A DNA stretch of 64,000 bases from Selaginella moellendorffii (taxonomy: Eukaryota; Streptophyta; Lycopodiopsida; Selaginellales; Selaginellaceae). The stretch is taken from contig NW_003314324.1 in NCBI RefSeq assembly GCF_000143415.4, positions 948,539 through 1,012,538 on the forward strand. Direction: 5' to 3'. Shown here piece after piece: positions 21,281 to 32,396 of this stretch. Numbering within the stretch: position 1 is the first letter of the stretch; every line of letters starts with the position of its first letter. A model generated the notes under the pieces. The model searched no databases, was not told the origin of the DNA, and worked only from the letters and a program-made list of their open reading frames with translations. Made by a program: the position numbers and the translations under genes.

Positions 21281-22481
21281 CTACACAGTTACAGCCACCA
21301 CTTCTCGTCCCATGGCCGCCACTGCCTTCATTGCTGGAAGAAACAAGAGCAAAACTTCAGCATCAAACTCAAAAACTTGAGAGAACGTACGTTTTTTCGT
21401 CCTGGTAGCTGCGAGCGCGACATCAGCAGCCGCTTGTTTCATCTCGAGGTCTTGATCCGCGAGCTCCGACTCTCTCGCGGCTTGCTCTGCCGCTAGAGCA
21501 GCCTGCTCGGCGGCAGCCACAGCCAGAGCCGCGACTCTGGCAGCCTCTTCGGCGGTTTTCCTTCTTTCCAAAGCGTCGGGGTCTAGCTTCGTTCGTTTGG
21601 CAATGGAGTCGGTTCTCAGCTTCCGTGTGATGTCCCTCGAGAAAGTCGGCTGTTTGTCATCTTGGTTGTTCCGAAGCCTTTGGAATTTGGCCCTTCCATC
21701 AGATGGAAATTCGTCATTAATCTTATAATTCTGATGCACCTGTTACTCAACTCATGGCCCCGTACTTTTAGGATAAGATACAAACTTAGAAGTTATAAGC
21801 ACAAGCATACAGCGGCATACCTTGATTAGCTTTCCCTCGAGCACCATCGACTTTAGCTTGGAAACCACGAGCTTTTTGAAACTCGGGGGTACAGACTGCC
21901 GCTCCTACATTACACAGCAGCCAAAGCTCGAGATCAGGACACAAGCAAGAAAAAGATGGCAAACCTCTATATACTCCGCGATATCAGTTATGCTGGAACC
22001 ATTTGGTTCTTTCAATGCCGAGAGCGCACCAAGTATAAGATTATCATACCTGACAAGAGGGAGTAACTCACAGCACTGGTAAGCTAGGAGCCAGAATAAA
22101 CTCACTTGGTACCAAGCATCTTTTTTTCCGAGTCGGGAACGGGAGATAGCTCCTCCTTATCCGAGCCATCCTGGGACTTCGCTCGCCGTCCCCCGGCTTT
22201 TTGACCAGCGCCTTTGCCTCTATTTCTGTTGCCATTGTTCGTGGCACTTATGTTTCTCCATTTATCCTGTAGAACCAAAGCAAAAGAGTTAGAAGTTTCA
22301 AGGCAGATCTCTCGAAACTCCAAACCTTCAAGTCTACGTTCGATCTGGACACGAGGACTGGCCCGAATTCCTCGTCCTTTTGAATCGCTCGCCATTTCCC
22401 AGCTCCATACTTCTCGACCCCAGCTCGAAGCGCGGCCTCCTCCTCAGCAGTCCACTTCTGCTTTTGTTGTCCCACGGTCAT
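21281..22481 (-). CDS. TRB/SMH single-Myb-histone protein, telomere/telobox binding
   Basis: Multi-exon gene starting [15 protein letters not shown] at 22479-22481. The N-terminal Myb domain includes [16 protein letters not shown] and the telomere-type third helix [15 protein letters not shown] central H1/H5-like globular domain follows ([29 protein letters not shown]-like segment [17 protein letters not shown]). The C-terminal part is a coiled coil rich in Ala and Glu ([19 protein letters not shown]). This order defines plant TRB/SMH proteins. They bind telomeric repeats and telobox promoters and recruit PRC2 or histone demethylases. The last intron (21334-21390, 57 bp) is a multiple of three and stop-free, so two C termini are possible. 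The stop is at 21281-21283. Confidence 0.9.
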
Positions 22482-22563
22482 GTTCCTGCGGTACTCCAAG
22501 TTAGAGATCACAGCCTGGGACGCACGAAATCGCGCGAATTTTGCGAGAATTTCTAGAGCTGCT

Positions 22564-22637
22564 AAACCCTAGATGAAACCGAAGTACCTGGCGCGTTCAG
22601 CTGCTCGCGAAGCCGGTGAAGAACCCTAACCCTAACC
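22564..22637. promoter_or_regulatory. telobox cluster in the TRB / YqaJ divergent promoter
   Basis: AAACCCTAG at 22564-22572 and two and a half telomere units, AACCCTAACCCTAACC, at 22622-22637. They lie 80-160 bp upstream of the TRB start, within the 558 bp shared with the divergent nuclease gene. TRB proteins bind exactly this sequence, so self-regulation is possible. Confidence 0.6.
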
Positions 22638-23039
22638 TCTGCACAGACCTAATGCAGCAGAGGGAAAGCATGGAGAAGGAAAAACCATCGATCGCATCGC
22701 GCAGAAAGCTTCCCGCGCTGGAGCTAGCACCTAGACGCCAGGAGAGCGAGAAGAAGAGCCCTAAACCTAATTCGCTTCTACCCTAGTGCTTGCATCTCCG
22801 CTCTGCCCTCTTCCCCCTTTCGCTGGACACCAAAAACCCTATCTTGATCATAAATAGAGTACATCCAAAAACAGTACATATTCACACCTGTCACAACCTC
22901 AGCCGCTCGATCGCCTTATCTCCACGTGGCGCGCTGGGAACCTTGGGATTTAGCTGTTCTAGTCCGTTGGATGGATTTTTGAATTGACGAAGGGGATTGG
23001 TTCCAGGTAGGTGGGTATGTCTTCCAAAGAGCCCTAAGA

Positions 23040-24110
23040 ATGCTGGTGGCGGCGGATTTCTGGCGCGCTTCCGGTAAGATCGAGTGCTCGTCGATGCGCA
23101 TCACTGCGCTGCATTTCCCCGGGATTGCTGGATTCGCAAGCTTGCGCGGCATCGATCGCCGCAGGAGGCCAAGATTTTGCAGCAGGAGGCAAAGATTTTG
23201 TAGCGGAGCTGCGTCGATCGGGTGCATTCCAGGGCCAGGATTGAAAATCTGCGCGCTCGAGCAGGGCACGGAGGAATGGCTGGAAATTCGCAAGGATCGT
23301 CTCACGGCCAGCACATTTGCGAATGCGCTGGGGTTCTTCAAAGGCAAGAGGATCGAGCTGTGGGAAGAGAAGGTCGGGCTTAGAGGCGCTTTCAAAGGAA
23401 ACCAGGCGACCAGATGGGGTGTGGAGAACGAATCCGCCGCGGTGGAGAGCTACAAGAGGATCACTGGCCATCTCGTGGATCACATTGGTTTTAAAATCTA
23501 CAAGGAGGACGAAGAACAGCAAACACTCCGGGAAGAGAAAGGTGGTCGCGAGCAAGCTGAGAAGTTTAGCTGGCTCGGTGCTTCGCCGGATGGTCTCATC
23601 GAAGGCAACGAGTCCGACTTGTTCGAGAAGAAAGGAATTCTCGAGGTGAAGTGTCCACACATGAGAGGGAGGAGAAACGCTGGAGTTCCATGGACCAAAG
23701 TTCCTCACTACTACGTCCCCCAGCTCCAGGGGCTGCTGGAGATAATCGGGAGGGAATGGATGGATTTCTACGTATGGACCGGCAAAAGCAGTGCTTGCTT
23801 CCGGGTGACCAAGGATCCGGAGTACTGGACACTGATACACGGGTTGCTCAGCGAGTTTTGGTGGGAGAATGTGATCCCGGCACGCAAGGCACAAGCAGCC
23901 GGAGAAACAAACTTGGATGCTTTCAAGCCTGGTGCTGAGCACCCAAAAACGGGGGCGATGATCAAAAAGAGCAAAGAGCTGGGTATGTCGTATCCTTTGA
24001 TATGGCATGACGTTGGTGGCACTGTGCAGCCCGTGCAGGCTGGACTTAACTTGACACTCTCCATCCTCTCGACCACCAAAGTGGAAAAAACTGCCAAGGA
24101 GGAAGCTTGA
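23040..24110 (+). CDS. YqaJ/lambda-exonuclease-like nuclease, probably organellar
   Basis: Intronless frame of 356 codons. An Arg-rich leader (about residues 1-65, RGIDRRRRPRF) suggests plastid or mitochondrial import. The PD-(D/E)XK fold follows: EQGTEEWLEIRKDRLTAS (residues 74-91) is the YqaJ signature, Glu129/Glu131 lie in RWGVENE, Asp184 in GASPDG, and Glu202 with Lys204 in LEVKCPH. YVPQLQGLLEIIGREWMD gives the Gln-containing motif after the active site. All catalytic residues are present. Phage homologues are 5'-3' exonucleases that act in recombination. Plants keep a few such genes, with unclear roles, probably from an old transfer. The stop is at 24108-24110. Confidence 0.85.
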   Translation: MLVAADFWRASGKIECSSMRITALHFPGIAGFASLRGIDRRRRPRFCSRRQRFCSGAASIGCIPGPGLKICALEQGTEEWLEIRKDRLTASTFANALGFFKGKRIELWEEKVGLRGAFKGNQATRWGVENESAAVESYKRITGHLVDHIGFKIYKEDEEQQTLREEKGGREQAEKFSWLGASPDGLIEGNESDLFEKKGILEVKCPHMRGRRNAGVPWTKVPHYYVPQLQGLLEIIGREWMDFYVWTGKSSACFRVTKDPEYWTLIHGLLSEFWWENVIPARKAQAAGETNLDAFKPGAEHPKTGAMIKKSKELGMSYPLIWHDVGGTVQPVQAGLNLTLSILSTTKVEKTAKEEA

Positions 24111-24808
24111 GCTGTGAGAGAGCCTTTCTTCTTTTGGGATACTCCAAGAGGTTTGTCAGTGATCGTCCTCTTTCGGTTCTGACGACTTGTTCAAGCAGAC
24201 TGGAAGGATCTAACGTCCTGGAGATCGTTTTCACCAGATCTAAGGTATTGATAAGCAAAGTAGAAGTTATGGAGCTGATGAAAAATTGCTTTGGTTCCCC
24301 GTGAGATGAACCAAAGCTTGAGGCTGCTGTTAGAAGAGCGATGCATCGCATCTAGACCTCTTTGTATTGGTGCATCATAGGCAGTCTTCTGGTTTCAGAT
24401 AGAGATGACTCCGTGTACAAACTGTTTATGCTGTTGCTACGTCTTTCTCCAAGCGTGAGCAGACAAAAACTGCCAGAGATGAACTTACATCAGATATTTG
24501 TTTTGTTTTCCTTTCGTCTAAACTTTTTTAGTGTGGGTCTTCTATTTCCATGGATTAGCTTTAAAAGGCCTAAGCATTCTCTTGCATGACTTCATTGTGT
24601 GTTCTCATATGGACAAAGTTGGTGCCTTTGCTTGCTGTCAGTCGGTCTAGAATATTCCAAGGGACATATCCTTGGCTTGCCTCATGGGACGGACAGCTCT
24701 TTGCGTTCTTTAAGGGATGGATTGGAAAGGCCTCTATCTAAACATTATATCTCTCCTCTTTGGCAGGGTCATTGCCATTGGAGCACAGTGAAGTTGTGAA
24801 CCTGCACA
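24111..24808. other. spacer between the nuclease and AVT1-like genes
   Basis: About 700 bp holding the 3' UTR of the nuclease gene and the leader and promoter of the transporter gene. No reading frame has a recognisable domain. Confidence 0.45.
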
Positions 24809-27078
24809 ATGCATGTTCCACAGAAAGGCTACCTTCCGCAGCGCCAATACGCAGCACACAATAGTGATGTTGACGATGAAGAACAAGAAGAAGTGCAGGA
24901 GTGCGATGAAGAAAAGCAAGATGAGGACGAAGTGACTCTGTGGCCTCAGAGCTACAGGTATGAAGTTAGGATTGTTAACATTGTTTCCAGATCCAAGTCT
25001 CCAGCAATGAGCAAATTCGCTCGAGAGAACTTCTCAATTTTGCTGTATGATTGATCTGCTGTTTTATGGCTGCAGGCAATCCATCGACGCTTATAGCTTC
25101 TTGACACCTCCAAAGCTCAGCATTCTTAGCCCCGCGAGCCTGACTCGATCGTTTTTATCCTCCTCGGCTGGCAAGCGGTCGTACTTGCAAGACGACGAAG
25201 AAAAGGATCTCAAAAGCCAACTCTTATCAGCGCAGGAACAAGATCAGGCAACTTCCACCGACACTACAACCTTGGTGGAAAGGAAACCTTCCATTGTTAC
25301 AATCGCTCACGGATTTCCGAGAGAACCTCAAGATGAAGGATGTGGCTTTACGCAGGCATTGCTGAATGGTACGTTTGTCTTTCATTTTCTTTAACTCTTT
25401 TTACATTTTCTGTTACAGGAATGAATGTTCTTGCTGGTGTTGGGATCTTGACTACACCTTATGCAGTGAAACAAGGAGGCTGGATTGGATTGGTTCTACT
25501 TTTTTCACTAGCCGTCATTTGCTGCTACACCGGTATTATTTTGCGAAAATGTTTGGAAAGCAGGCCGGGGCTGAAGACATATCCAGACATTGGACAGGCA
25601 GCTTTTGGAAGCATTGGACGACTGATCATCTCGGTGAGCCACTCAATCAAGTTCGCTTGAGTTCCAACTTTTTAATTTTTGTGTGTCTCACACTGGCCAG
25701 ATTGTTTTGTACGTGGAACTCTACGTAAGTACACCCCGGAATGCATTGGGATCTCTGACGTTAATCACATTTTTGCTCACAGGCCTGCTGTGTCGAGTTT
25801 TTGATACTCGAAGGAGACAACCTCTCGGTATTATTTCCAGGAACACAACTATCTTTGTTCGGGTATACGCTGGATTCACATAAGCTTTTTGCCATTCTTG
25901 CTGCGTTATTCATCCTTCCAACAGTCTGGCTACGAAATCTCCATCTTCTCTCTTATGTTTCAGGTAAGCGTGATCTTCTTGTCTTCAGGCAAGCATACTC
26001 TAAGCAATTTTCGTTCTCCAGCCGGTGGAGTTGTCGCGTCTCTTATTGTTGTTTTCACGGTCTTCTGGGTTGGAGCAGTGGACGGAATAGGATTCCACGA
26101 AACTGGGAAGTTCATTGACATAGCTGGATTGCCAGTGTCGCTTGGTCTGTATGGATTTTGCTACTCCGGACACGCCGTTTTTCCAAACATATACACGTCC
26201 ATGAAGAACAAAAGTCGATACAATCGCGTGCTAACCATCAGGTATTCAATCTATACTCGCTTGTCTTCTTCTCTGACTGCCTCTCTTGCAGTTTCGTTTT
26301 GTGTGCTGGGCTTTTCGGTGCTGTGGCAGCCATGGGATACAAAATGTTTGGCGATAAAACTCGGTCTCAGGTCACTCTCAACATGCCAAAGGAGTTTGTG
26401 GCTTCGAAGATTGCACTTTGGACGATCGTAAGCATTGCCGCGCTCTTTCTTTTCCTCTGAGTTACTCATGGTGCTTCGAATGTGCAGGTTATCAATCCTT
26501 TTACGAAGTATCCACTGCGTCATATCTTTTTACGTTTTATTTTCTGGCTTAACTCGAAACAGATACGCACTGACGATCACTCCGGTAGCGCTTAGTCTTG
26601 AGGAGCTGTTGCCGATCAACAGCTCTCGCTTCCAGCAGCATCTAGCCTCCATTGTCATCCGTACCTTGCTAGTTGCCTCGACAGTTGTTGTTGCCATCTC
26701 GGTACCATTTTTCGGTAAACACAGCCTTTGATCGCTATAAGCGCCGATACGAAGTAACCGTGCAGGCTTTGTGATGGCGTTTATCGGATCTTTCCTTAGC
26801 ATGGCAGTGGTAATGTTTCTTTTCTTCTTTTTGCTGTGGTAAAGCTTATGGTGCTTATGTCTCAGTCCTTAATTCTTCCTTGTGCGTGCTACATGAGAAT
26901 CAGAGGCAGCAAACTAAGCTTGATGGAGGTAAGCTAAGTGTTTTTCTCAAGGCAAAAAAGCTTAAGCGTGCTTTTCCAGCTTACTCTTGGCATTGGTATA
27001 ATGCTGGTTGGAATTGTTTGCGCTGTGGGAGGAACATTATCTTCCCTTGACGCCATCATCAAACAATTGAAAAACTAA
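24809..27078 (+). CDS. AVT1-type vacuolar amino acid transporter (AAAP/VIAAT family)
   Basis: About eleven exons. The N-terminal tail is acidic ([20 protein letters not shown]) and followed by [14 protein letters not shown]. Transmembrane segments begin at [20 protein letters not shown], the hallmark first helix of AVT1/VIAAT carriers. Later segments include [78 protein letters not shown], and a last helix [20 protein letters not shown]. The [10 protein letters not shown] tract is strongly conserved in plant AVT1. Eleven helices would match the family. Relatives move neutral amino acids across the tonoplast by proton antiport. The stop is at 27076-27078. Exon edges in the 3' half were read by eye and may shift by a few bases. 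Confidence 0.85.
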
Positions 27079-27635
27079 GTTACATCCTTTTAACGTTGCT
27101 CTCGGGCTTGATTCTCTTGAGAGATACTAATGCTCCACTCGCCAATTATTAAAGATTGTGTAAGTTTTGTTCCATCGCGACAGTGAGCTTGCACGAGTCA
27201 TCTCGAGCTTGCACGTTTGTTCTTGGTACGCTTCCCTTTGCAAGAAAATCTATGCTAATTGGCTTGTCTTTCCAGTTTTGCTTGGAAAGGTTCTCATAAC
27301 GTATCAAGAGCTAAGATTGTAAGTTATCTACTTTCTACTTTACGAAAAGAATCCTTGTTTTCGTTCCACCTACGTCATTTCTAATTTTTTTTCTCAAAAA
27401 ATATTTACATCATTTTTCTCCTCCAATCCTCTTTTTTTTTTTGTTTTCGTTTTTCCTGATCTCTCTCACGCTAAAAGAATCTACCAGCCGCCCATGAGAT
27501 TGCCTGGCGCTAACTTTTTTGAGTCCTCCAAAATCGAATCTCACGATGAATCCTCCAAAAGAAAAAAGAAGCAAAGAAGAAAGAAAATGAAAAGAGTGCC
27601 TGACCTTCGCTCGCTCGCTTCAGGGGGGGGCCGCG
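27079..27635. other. convergent 3' spacer
   Basis: Holds the 3' ends of the transporter gene (plus) and the F-box gene (minus). T-rich tracts are common. No gene was seen. Confidence 0.45.
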
Positions 27636-29110
27636 TTATTGCCTCCTTCCTCCTACAAAAGAATCGTTGATACTATGGTTGATTTTGTTGTTCTTGCCGA
27701 TAGTAGTGTTGTTGGTGTTGCTGTAGCTATGGTTTTTGTTGGTCTTTTCTCTCGATGATCTCTCCATCGTTGCTAGTCGCATCATCCCATTCCTGGCGAT
27801 CGAGCCATCGCCCAAGATCGCCCTCTTCTTCCCCTCTTCTTGTTCCTGCCGCTGCTGCTTTAGCCTCCACTCCTCCTCCACCGTCTTCTGGTCGTGGAAA
27901 GACAGCGATCCACACCCAAACCCCGTGCCTGGGAACGTCGCCTCCACCGGCAGCCTCGAGCACTTGAGGCACATAAAGTCGAGCGCGAACGTCTCCTCAA
28001 AGTCCCCATTCTCGAAGCATCCACCGCAGTTGTCACACCTGGGAACGCAGCTCAGGCAGCCCCGGCACTGCTGCTCCCCCGCGGACCACTTCTCGTGGCA
28101 CTTGGTCCTCCAGCAGTCGTAAACCACCCGGAGAAGATCACACCTCGGGCATGCTTCCACGTCCAGGACCCTGTCGCCGTAGCCCCTGTGCGTGAGCCTA
28201 TAGTAGAGCGGCCAGCACTTGTCCGGGCAGAGCGCCTCGCGCAGCTCCTGGATGCGTTCCTTGGTGATGTCGTTCAAGCCCTCCACGCGCAGCCGCCGCA
28301 AGCGCTGGTATCCGGGCAGTGTGTGCCGCTGAGCCATCTTCACGACACCCTCGATCGTCAATCCCTTGCAACAGGACACGTCCAACTGGAAAGAACAAGA
28401 TCACCAACAAAGTGTGTAAGAAACGCAGAAAACAAAGAGAAAACTTTGCTCACCTTTGTAAGCATGGTGTTGCCAACGAGAACAATCTCCAGCGACGCAT
28501 CCGTGATCCTCTGGCAGTTCGCGAGCTTGAGGCTCTGGAGGCGTCCCTGGGCTCGGAGCGCCAGGATCAGCAGCGCGGTGTCCGTGAGCTTCAAGTCCAG
28601 TGGCGGATCCAGCCTTAAGTTCTGCCAGTGTGGAGCCTCGCGCCTCACCATCTCCAGCAAAGGCTTGCAGACCATCTCCAGGGAAAGAAGCTCCTGGAGC
28701 CCGAGGTAGTGGATCACGTACCGGAAAGCCTCGTGTGGAGGGCCGGGAGATGGAAGAACCTCTCGCTCTTGTGCGCCCTGCTTGAGGATCTCCGCGGTGA
28801 CCACCTCGGCTGGAAGTTGGCAGCAAATCGCTGGGTTGATCCCAAGCCAGTAGCAGTACCACTGGAGAACGGAGACGAAATCCCTCCCATCGCCACACCA
28901 GCCCAACTTCGTCCCATACGAGGAGAACTTCTCGGGCGGGCGCGAAGGAAATGGAGCAAAGTTGGCATACTCGAGACCGCCGCCATAGCTGTGATCGTAG
29001 TACGGTGGAGGAGGCTGCTGCCCGCTTGTGTCGAATTCCACCCACGCGACATCGCCCCAGGAGTAACACGGTCGCTGGAACGTGAAGCCTTTGTCCAGAG
29101 ATGACGCCAT
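27636..29110 (-). CDS. SKIP14-like F-box protein
   Basis: Two exons, 28454-29110 and 27636-28385, give 468 residues. The N-terminal region carries SWGDVAWVEFDTSGQQ and SYGTKLGWCGDGRDF. An F-box-like helix set follows (PHEAFRYVIHYLGLQELLSL). Leu-rich repeats come next: LTDTALLILALRAQGRLQSL and LKLANCQRITDASLEIVLVG, then LDVSCCKGLTIEGVVKMA. The C-terminal part is a Cys-rich region (ACPRCDLLRVVYDCW, CRGCLSCVPRCDNCGGCF). This order matches plant F-box protein SKIP14, which binds SKP1 (ASK) and so joins SCF ubiquitin ligases. The Asn-rich tail (SYSNTNNTTIGKNNKIN) looks variable. The intron is 68 bp. Confidence 0.85.
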
Positions 29111-29645
29111 AGCCGCCTTAGGTCTTCTCCAAAAGGGAGGAAAGGGAGGAGAGAGAAGAAAAAGGGAAATCTGGAGGGAATTGAGAGCTAGAGAGAGCGA
29201 GAATGAGACCCTTCCCCGCCGCGCACTGGAAACGCGCCGAAGAGCGAAACCCTAGGTTGGATCCGATGCGCCGGGCAGTAATACGCACCTCGATGGAACG
29301 GCCGCGCGGCGGGGAAGGCGTCAATCCGATCGGCGGGGGAGATTGGAGCGCGGCGCCAGTGGAACCGGCGGCGTAGCAGCAGCGAAGAACAAGAAGAGGG
29401 AGCGCGCAAACACGCAAGAGCGATCCACACGCACTGCCGGAGAAAAAGAATAAAATTATTAGGGCACTCTTGGTGACGTGGATGCCGTACGCTAAATGGG
29501 CAGTGCTTACTTCGCGAATCATTCAAGAAATGCAGGCGTGTTCTTTGGATCCACAGCAGCACGATTGGGACGTCCGCAAGCCCTAATTTGCAAACCCTAG
29601 ATTTCAAAATCTTTTTTAAACTTCTGAGTTTGCGCGCGAAAGCTT
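29111..29645. other. 5' region of SKIP14-like gene
   Basis: Contains AAACCCTAG at 29247-29255, about 140 bp upstream of the F-box start. A possible leader intron lies at 29430-29520. No separate gene is supported. Confidence 0.45.
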
Positions 29646-30963
29646 TCACTTCGTCTGGAAGATGTTTTGGATCATCTTCTGGGGAGAATTCGCTGCTGCT
29701 GCTTCGATCTGGGCGATTTCGTCGCTGGAGAGCCGCCAGCCAAGCGCGCCCAGGTTCTCTCGTGCTTGATCCAGGGTCTTGACTCCGGGGATTGGGATCG
29801 TTCCCTTGCAAATGCACCAGTTGATTGCTACCTTTTGGACGAACGCAAAAGGCAGAAGAAAGATCTCAGCAGTGGAATCGAATTTGATTACCTGTGACAT
29901 TGTCTTCTTCCTTTTTCTCGCGATCTCTTCCAGGGCGTCCAGCAGCGGTGTAATTCCCGGCAAAACTCGAGAGAAGAGCAATCCCCTACGCGTACGTGTT
30001 AACGTAATGGTGGATCAAAAGAGAATTTTTCTGATACCGCGGTCCCTGTGGAAGGCTGGTTGACGACGCTTGGTATTTTCCCGTGAGCATTCCAAGTCCT
30101 AAAGGACTGTAAGCAATGACTTTGATTCCCAAGTCATCGCACACGGATTTAACCTCCATTTGATCGGTCCCCATGCTTAGAAGAGAGAATTGGACCTGAA
30201 AATCAAACAAGAAGTTACAAAGAAGAAAGGACTATCTAGACCTGGGCAGAGCTTAGAGGAACTCCTTGCTTTTCCAAATACTTGTGGATTTTTACCAGTT
30301 GCTTCGGTCCATAGTTACTTACACCCACGGCCTTCACAAGTCCCTGGCAGTAATTTTATCATGTTTTGCTCTTACCGTCGTAGCAAACTAACTTGGAGCA
30401 TACCTCCTTGTAAATTTCCGCAAGGCCGGACCACAGTGCTTGTTCTTGGAATGGAGCATAATTTGCAGCTGACCAATGCAGCTGACCAATTCCAAGCTGT
30501 TCCATTTGTAATCTTCGCAAAGATCCTCTGAAAACCAAAGAAAACAGACTTCCAAAATCACGTAAGAAGGAGAAAACTTACTTGCAAGCTTGAACCATTT
30601 GCCATGGTGTAACTCGCCATGGATAAGCCGCAAACTTGGTGGCAATCACAATATCTTTTTGAGTGCCTGGGAAAAACAGAGTTTCATTGAGAGAAGCGCA
30701 AATGTGGATTAAGATCTTAAACCTTGTTGGAACTCTCGGATAAATTTGCCCAGAAGAATCTCGCTTCGCCCATTCAGTTTTCCTGTGCCATACGAATCCG
30801 CTGTGTCAAAGAAATTAACACCTTTGGAAGTTGCAAAGTTGAAGAGCTGCTGAAGCTCGTTGTCCATGGAGGGATTGTATCCCCACAGCAGTGTGTTACC
30901 CCATGCCCAAGTTCCCAATCCCATTGGAGAGACCTTTACAGGGCCAAGCTTCACCTTTGCCAT
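29646..30963 (-). CDS. aldo/keto reductase, plastid type (At1g06690-like)
   Basis: At least seven exons. The core opens [20 protein letters not shown] and continues [11 protein letters not shown] (catalytic Asp and Tyr), [23 protein letters not shown] (catalytic Lys), [55 protein letters not shown] and the end MIQNIFQTK. These tracts match the Arabidopsis chloroplast protein At1g06690 closely. The reaction is NADPH-linked reduction of carbonyls; the substrate is unknown. The ATG at 30961-30963 opens the conserved part, but the frame is open upstream and joins an exon at about 31014-31092 that would read SRIYVFTTTVHASTLAMGQ, a plausible transit peptide. The first exon with its start codon was not found, so the 5' end is a minimum. 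Confidence 0.85.
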
Positions 30964-31202
30964 AGAGAATCTCAGAATGGATTGATTTCTGGAATAATCT
31001 TCCAGTTACCTTGTCCCATGGCCAAAGTGCTGGCATGAACGGTAGTAGTGAAGACATAGATTCTCGAGGGAAGAAGCTGTGAAATAAAAAAGACTTTAAA
31101 AGCTGCTTGGATAATTTAAAGGTTCTGTGAAACAAAGGTTATATATCCAAATCTTGTTGTGCAGAATGAGATTTATTTTCTCAAAATTGTGTGTGCAAAG
31201 CC

Positions 31203-32087
31203 TTAATGAGACTTTGAAAAAGAATAATTAGTTCGTATTGTACAAAATTTGGTGTGCCAACACCTGAATAAAGAAGCCATAAGATGGATTTTATTCAGGA
31301 AAAAAACACTGGCATCCTTCACCCGTTCAACGCCCCTCACTCTCGCACCGTTGGTAAACTTCCGCTTGCAGACGGAACATCTCAGGCGCTGTTGGTCATG
31401 CTCCTTGTTGTTAAAGTAATCAAATCTAGTCTCCTGGCCGCAAAATATACACGGAACTAGCTTTTCAGTGCCTTGCTTAAACGCCATTGATCTCTTTCTC
31501 TTCAGGCTTTTCTCCAAACCGGGCTTGCCCAGCCCAAGCGGCACCCTACAGTCACTCAAAATCTGAGCTTCACGAGGCCTTGGATTAAAAAATCTTGAGC
31601 TTTCAAGTGGCACAAAATCATGTAAAACTGCACTGGAAGATGAAGATATGTGCATAAAATCATGTAAAACTGGCTGTGAAGTTGAAGATGTTATGTTCTT
31701 CCTGTGCATGCTTGAAACCTCCAAATCAGGCAGTGCCCTTAGTTGGCTGTTCATGTTTGATATAAGAGCAAAACGATCCTCTTCATCCATTGTAGTAGCA
31801 CCACCACCACTAGAACTTCCTTCTGTTTCATCTGATGACAATAACGACGACTCCGGCGAGCCCCCAGATCCAGCAATGGCCTCCGGTTTAGCATCAAATC
31901 CCCCAGCTTCATCTATACCTAGCGCTTCATCGCGAGTTACGTTTCCTGTGATTATAGTTTTCACAATTATTGAATCCGTCTCCCTCCCCCTCAAAGATGT
32001 AATATGTTTGTGACAACTTTCGAGCGATGGGTGCCAGGTTTCCGTGAGAAGAATCACACCTCTGGCACCCCGATCATCTGGCCGCAT
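31203..32087 (-). CDS. Dof-like zinc-finger protein A
   Basis: Intronless frame of 294 codons starting MRPDDRGARG at 32085-32087. The only recognisable domain is a zinc finger at residues 213-256: C213-X2-C216-X20-C237-X2-C240, reading CIFCGQETRFDYFNN, then HDQQRLRCSVCKRKFTNGA. Classical plant Dof domains have CX2C-X21-CX2C with FCYYNNYN, QPR and CRRYWT. Here one residue is missing between the Cys pairs and the aromatic RYWT becomes RKFT. The basic patch KSLKRKRS before the finger may be a nuclear signal. The N-terminal part is rich in Ser, Asp and Glu. A paralogue lies at 40631-41188. A role as a DNA-binding regulator is inferred from the finger alone. Confidence 0.7.
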   Translation of the reverse strand: MRPDDRGARGVILLTETWHPSLESCHKHITSLRGRETDSIIVKTIITGNVTRDEALGIDEAGGFDAKPEAIAGSGGSPESSLLSSDETEGSSSGGGATTMDEEDRFALISNMNSQLRALPDLEVSSMHRKNITSSTSQPVLHDFMHISSSSSAVLHDFVPLESSRFFNPRPREAQILSDCRVPLGLGKPGLEKSLKRKRSMAFKQGTEKLVPCIFCGQETRFDYFNNKEHDQQRLRCSVCKRKFTNGARVRGVERVKDASVFFLNKIHLMASLFRCWHTKFCTIRTNYSFSKSH

Positions 32088-32396
32088 CTCATCACCTATA
32101 TAAACTTTTTGGAAACTTTTTGAGTGTAACTAGAAACCTTGGATTCATAAGGTCCTAATTATAGTGAAAAAAAGAAAGGAAATATAAGGCCATAAAACCT
32201 TTAGGCCAAAACCCAAAACCCTGAATTTTGTGTGTGTTTGTTCTTGTTCGTGTTCTTCCGCTGCTTCGCCACTTTTTTTCGTCTTCCCCAAACCAGGTTT
32301 TGCTCTTGCAATCTCCATCACTCTAGTGAAACATAGCTGCTGCTCGATGCCCAGCCACCGGAACCAAAGCACCCCAACACAAAGGATCCCGCTTGT

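Noticed and set aside
29118-29522. 134-codon frame upstream of the F-box gene
   Set aside because: It lies in the 5' leader region, has no domain, and its composition is that of an untranslated region.
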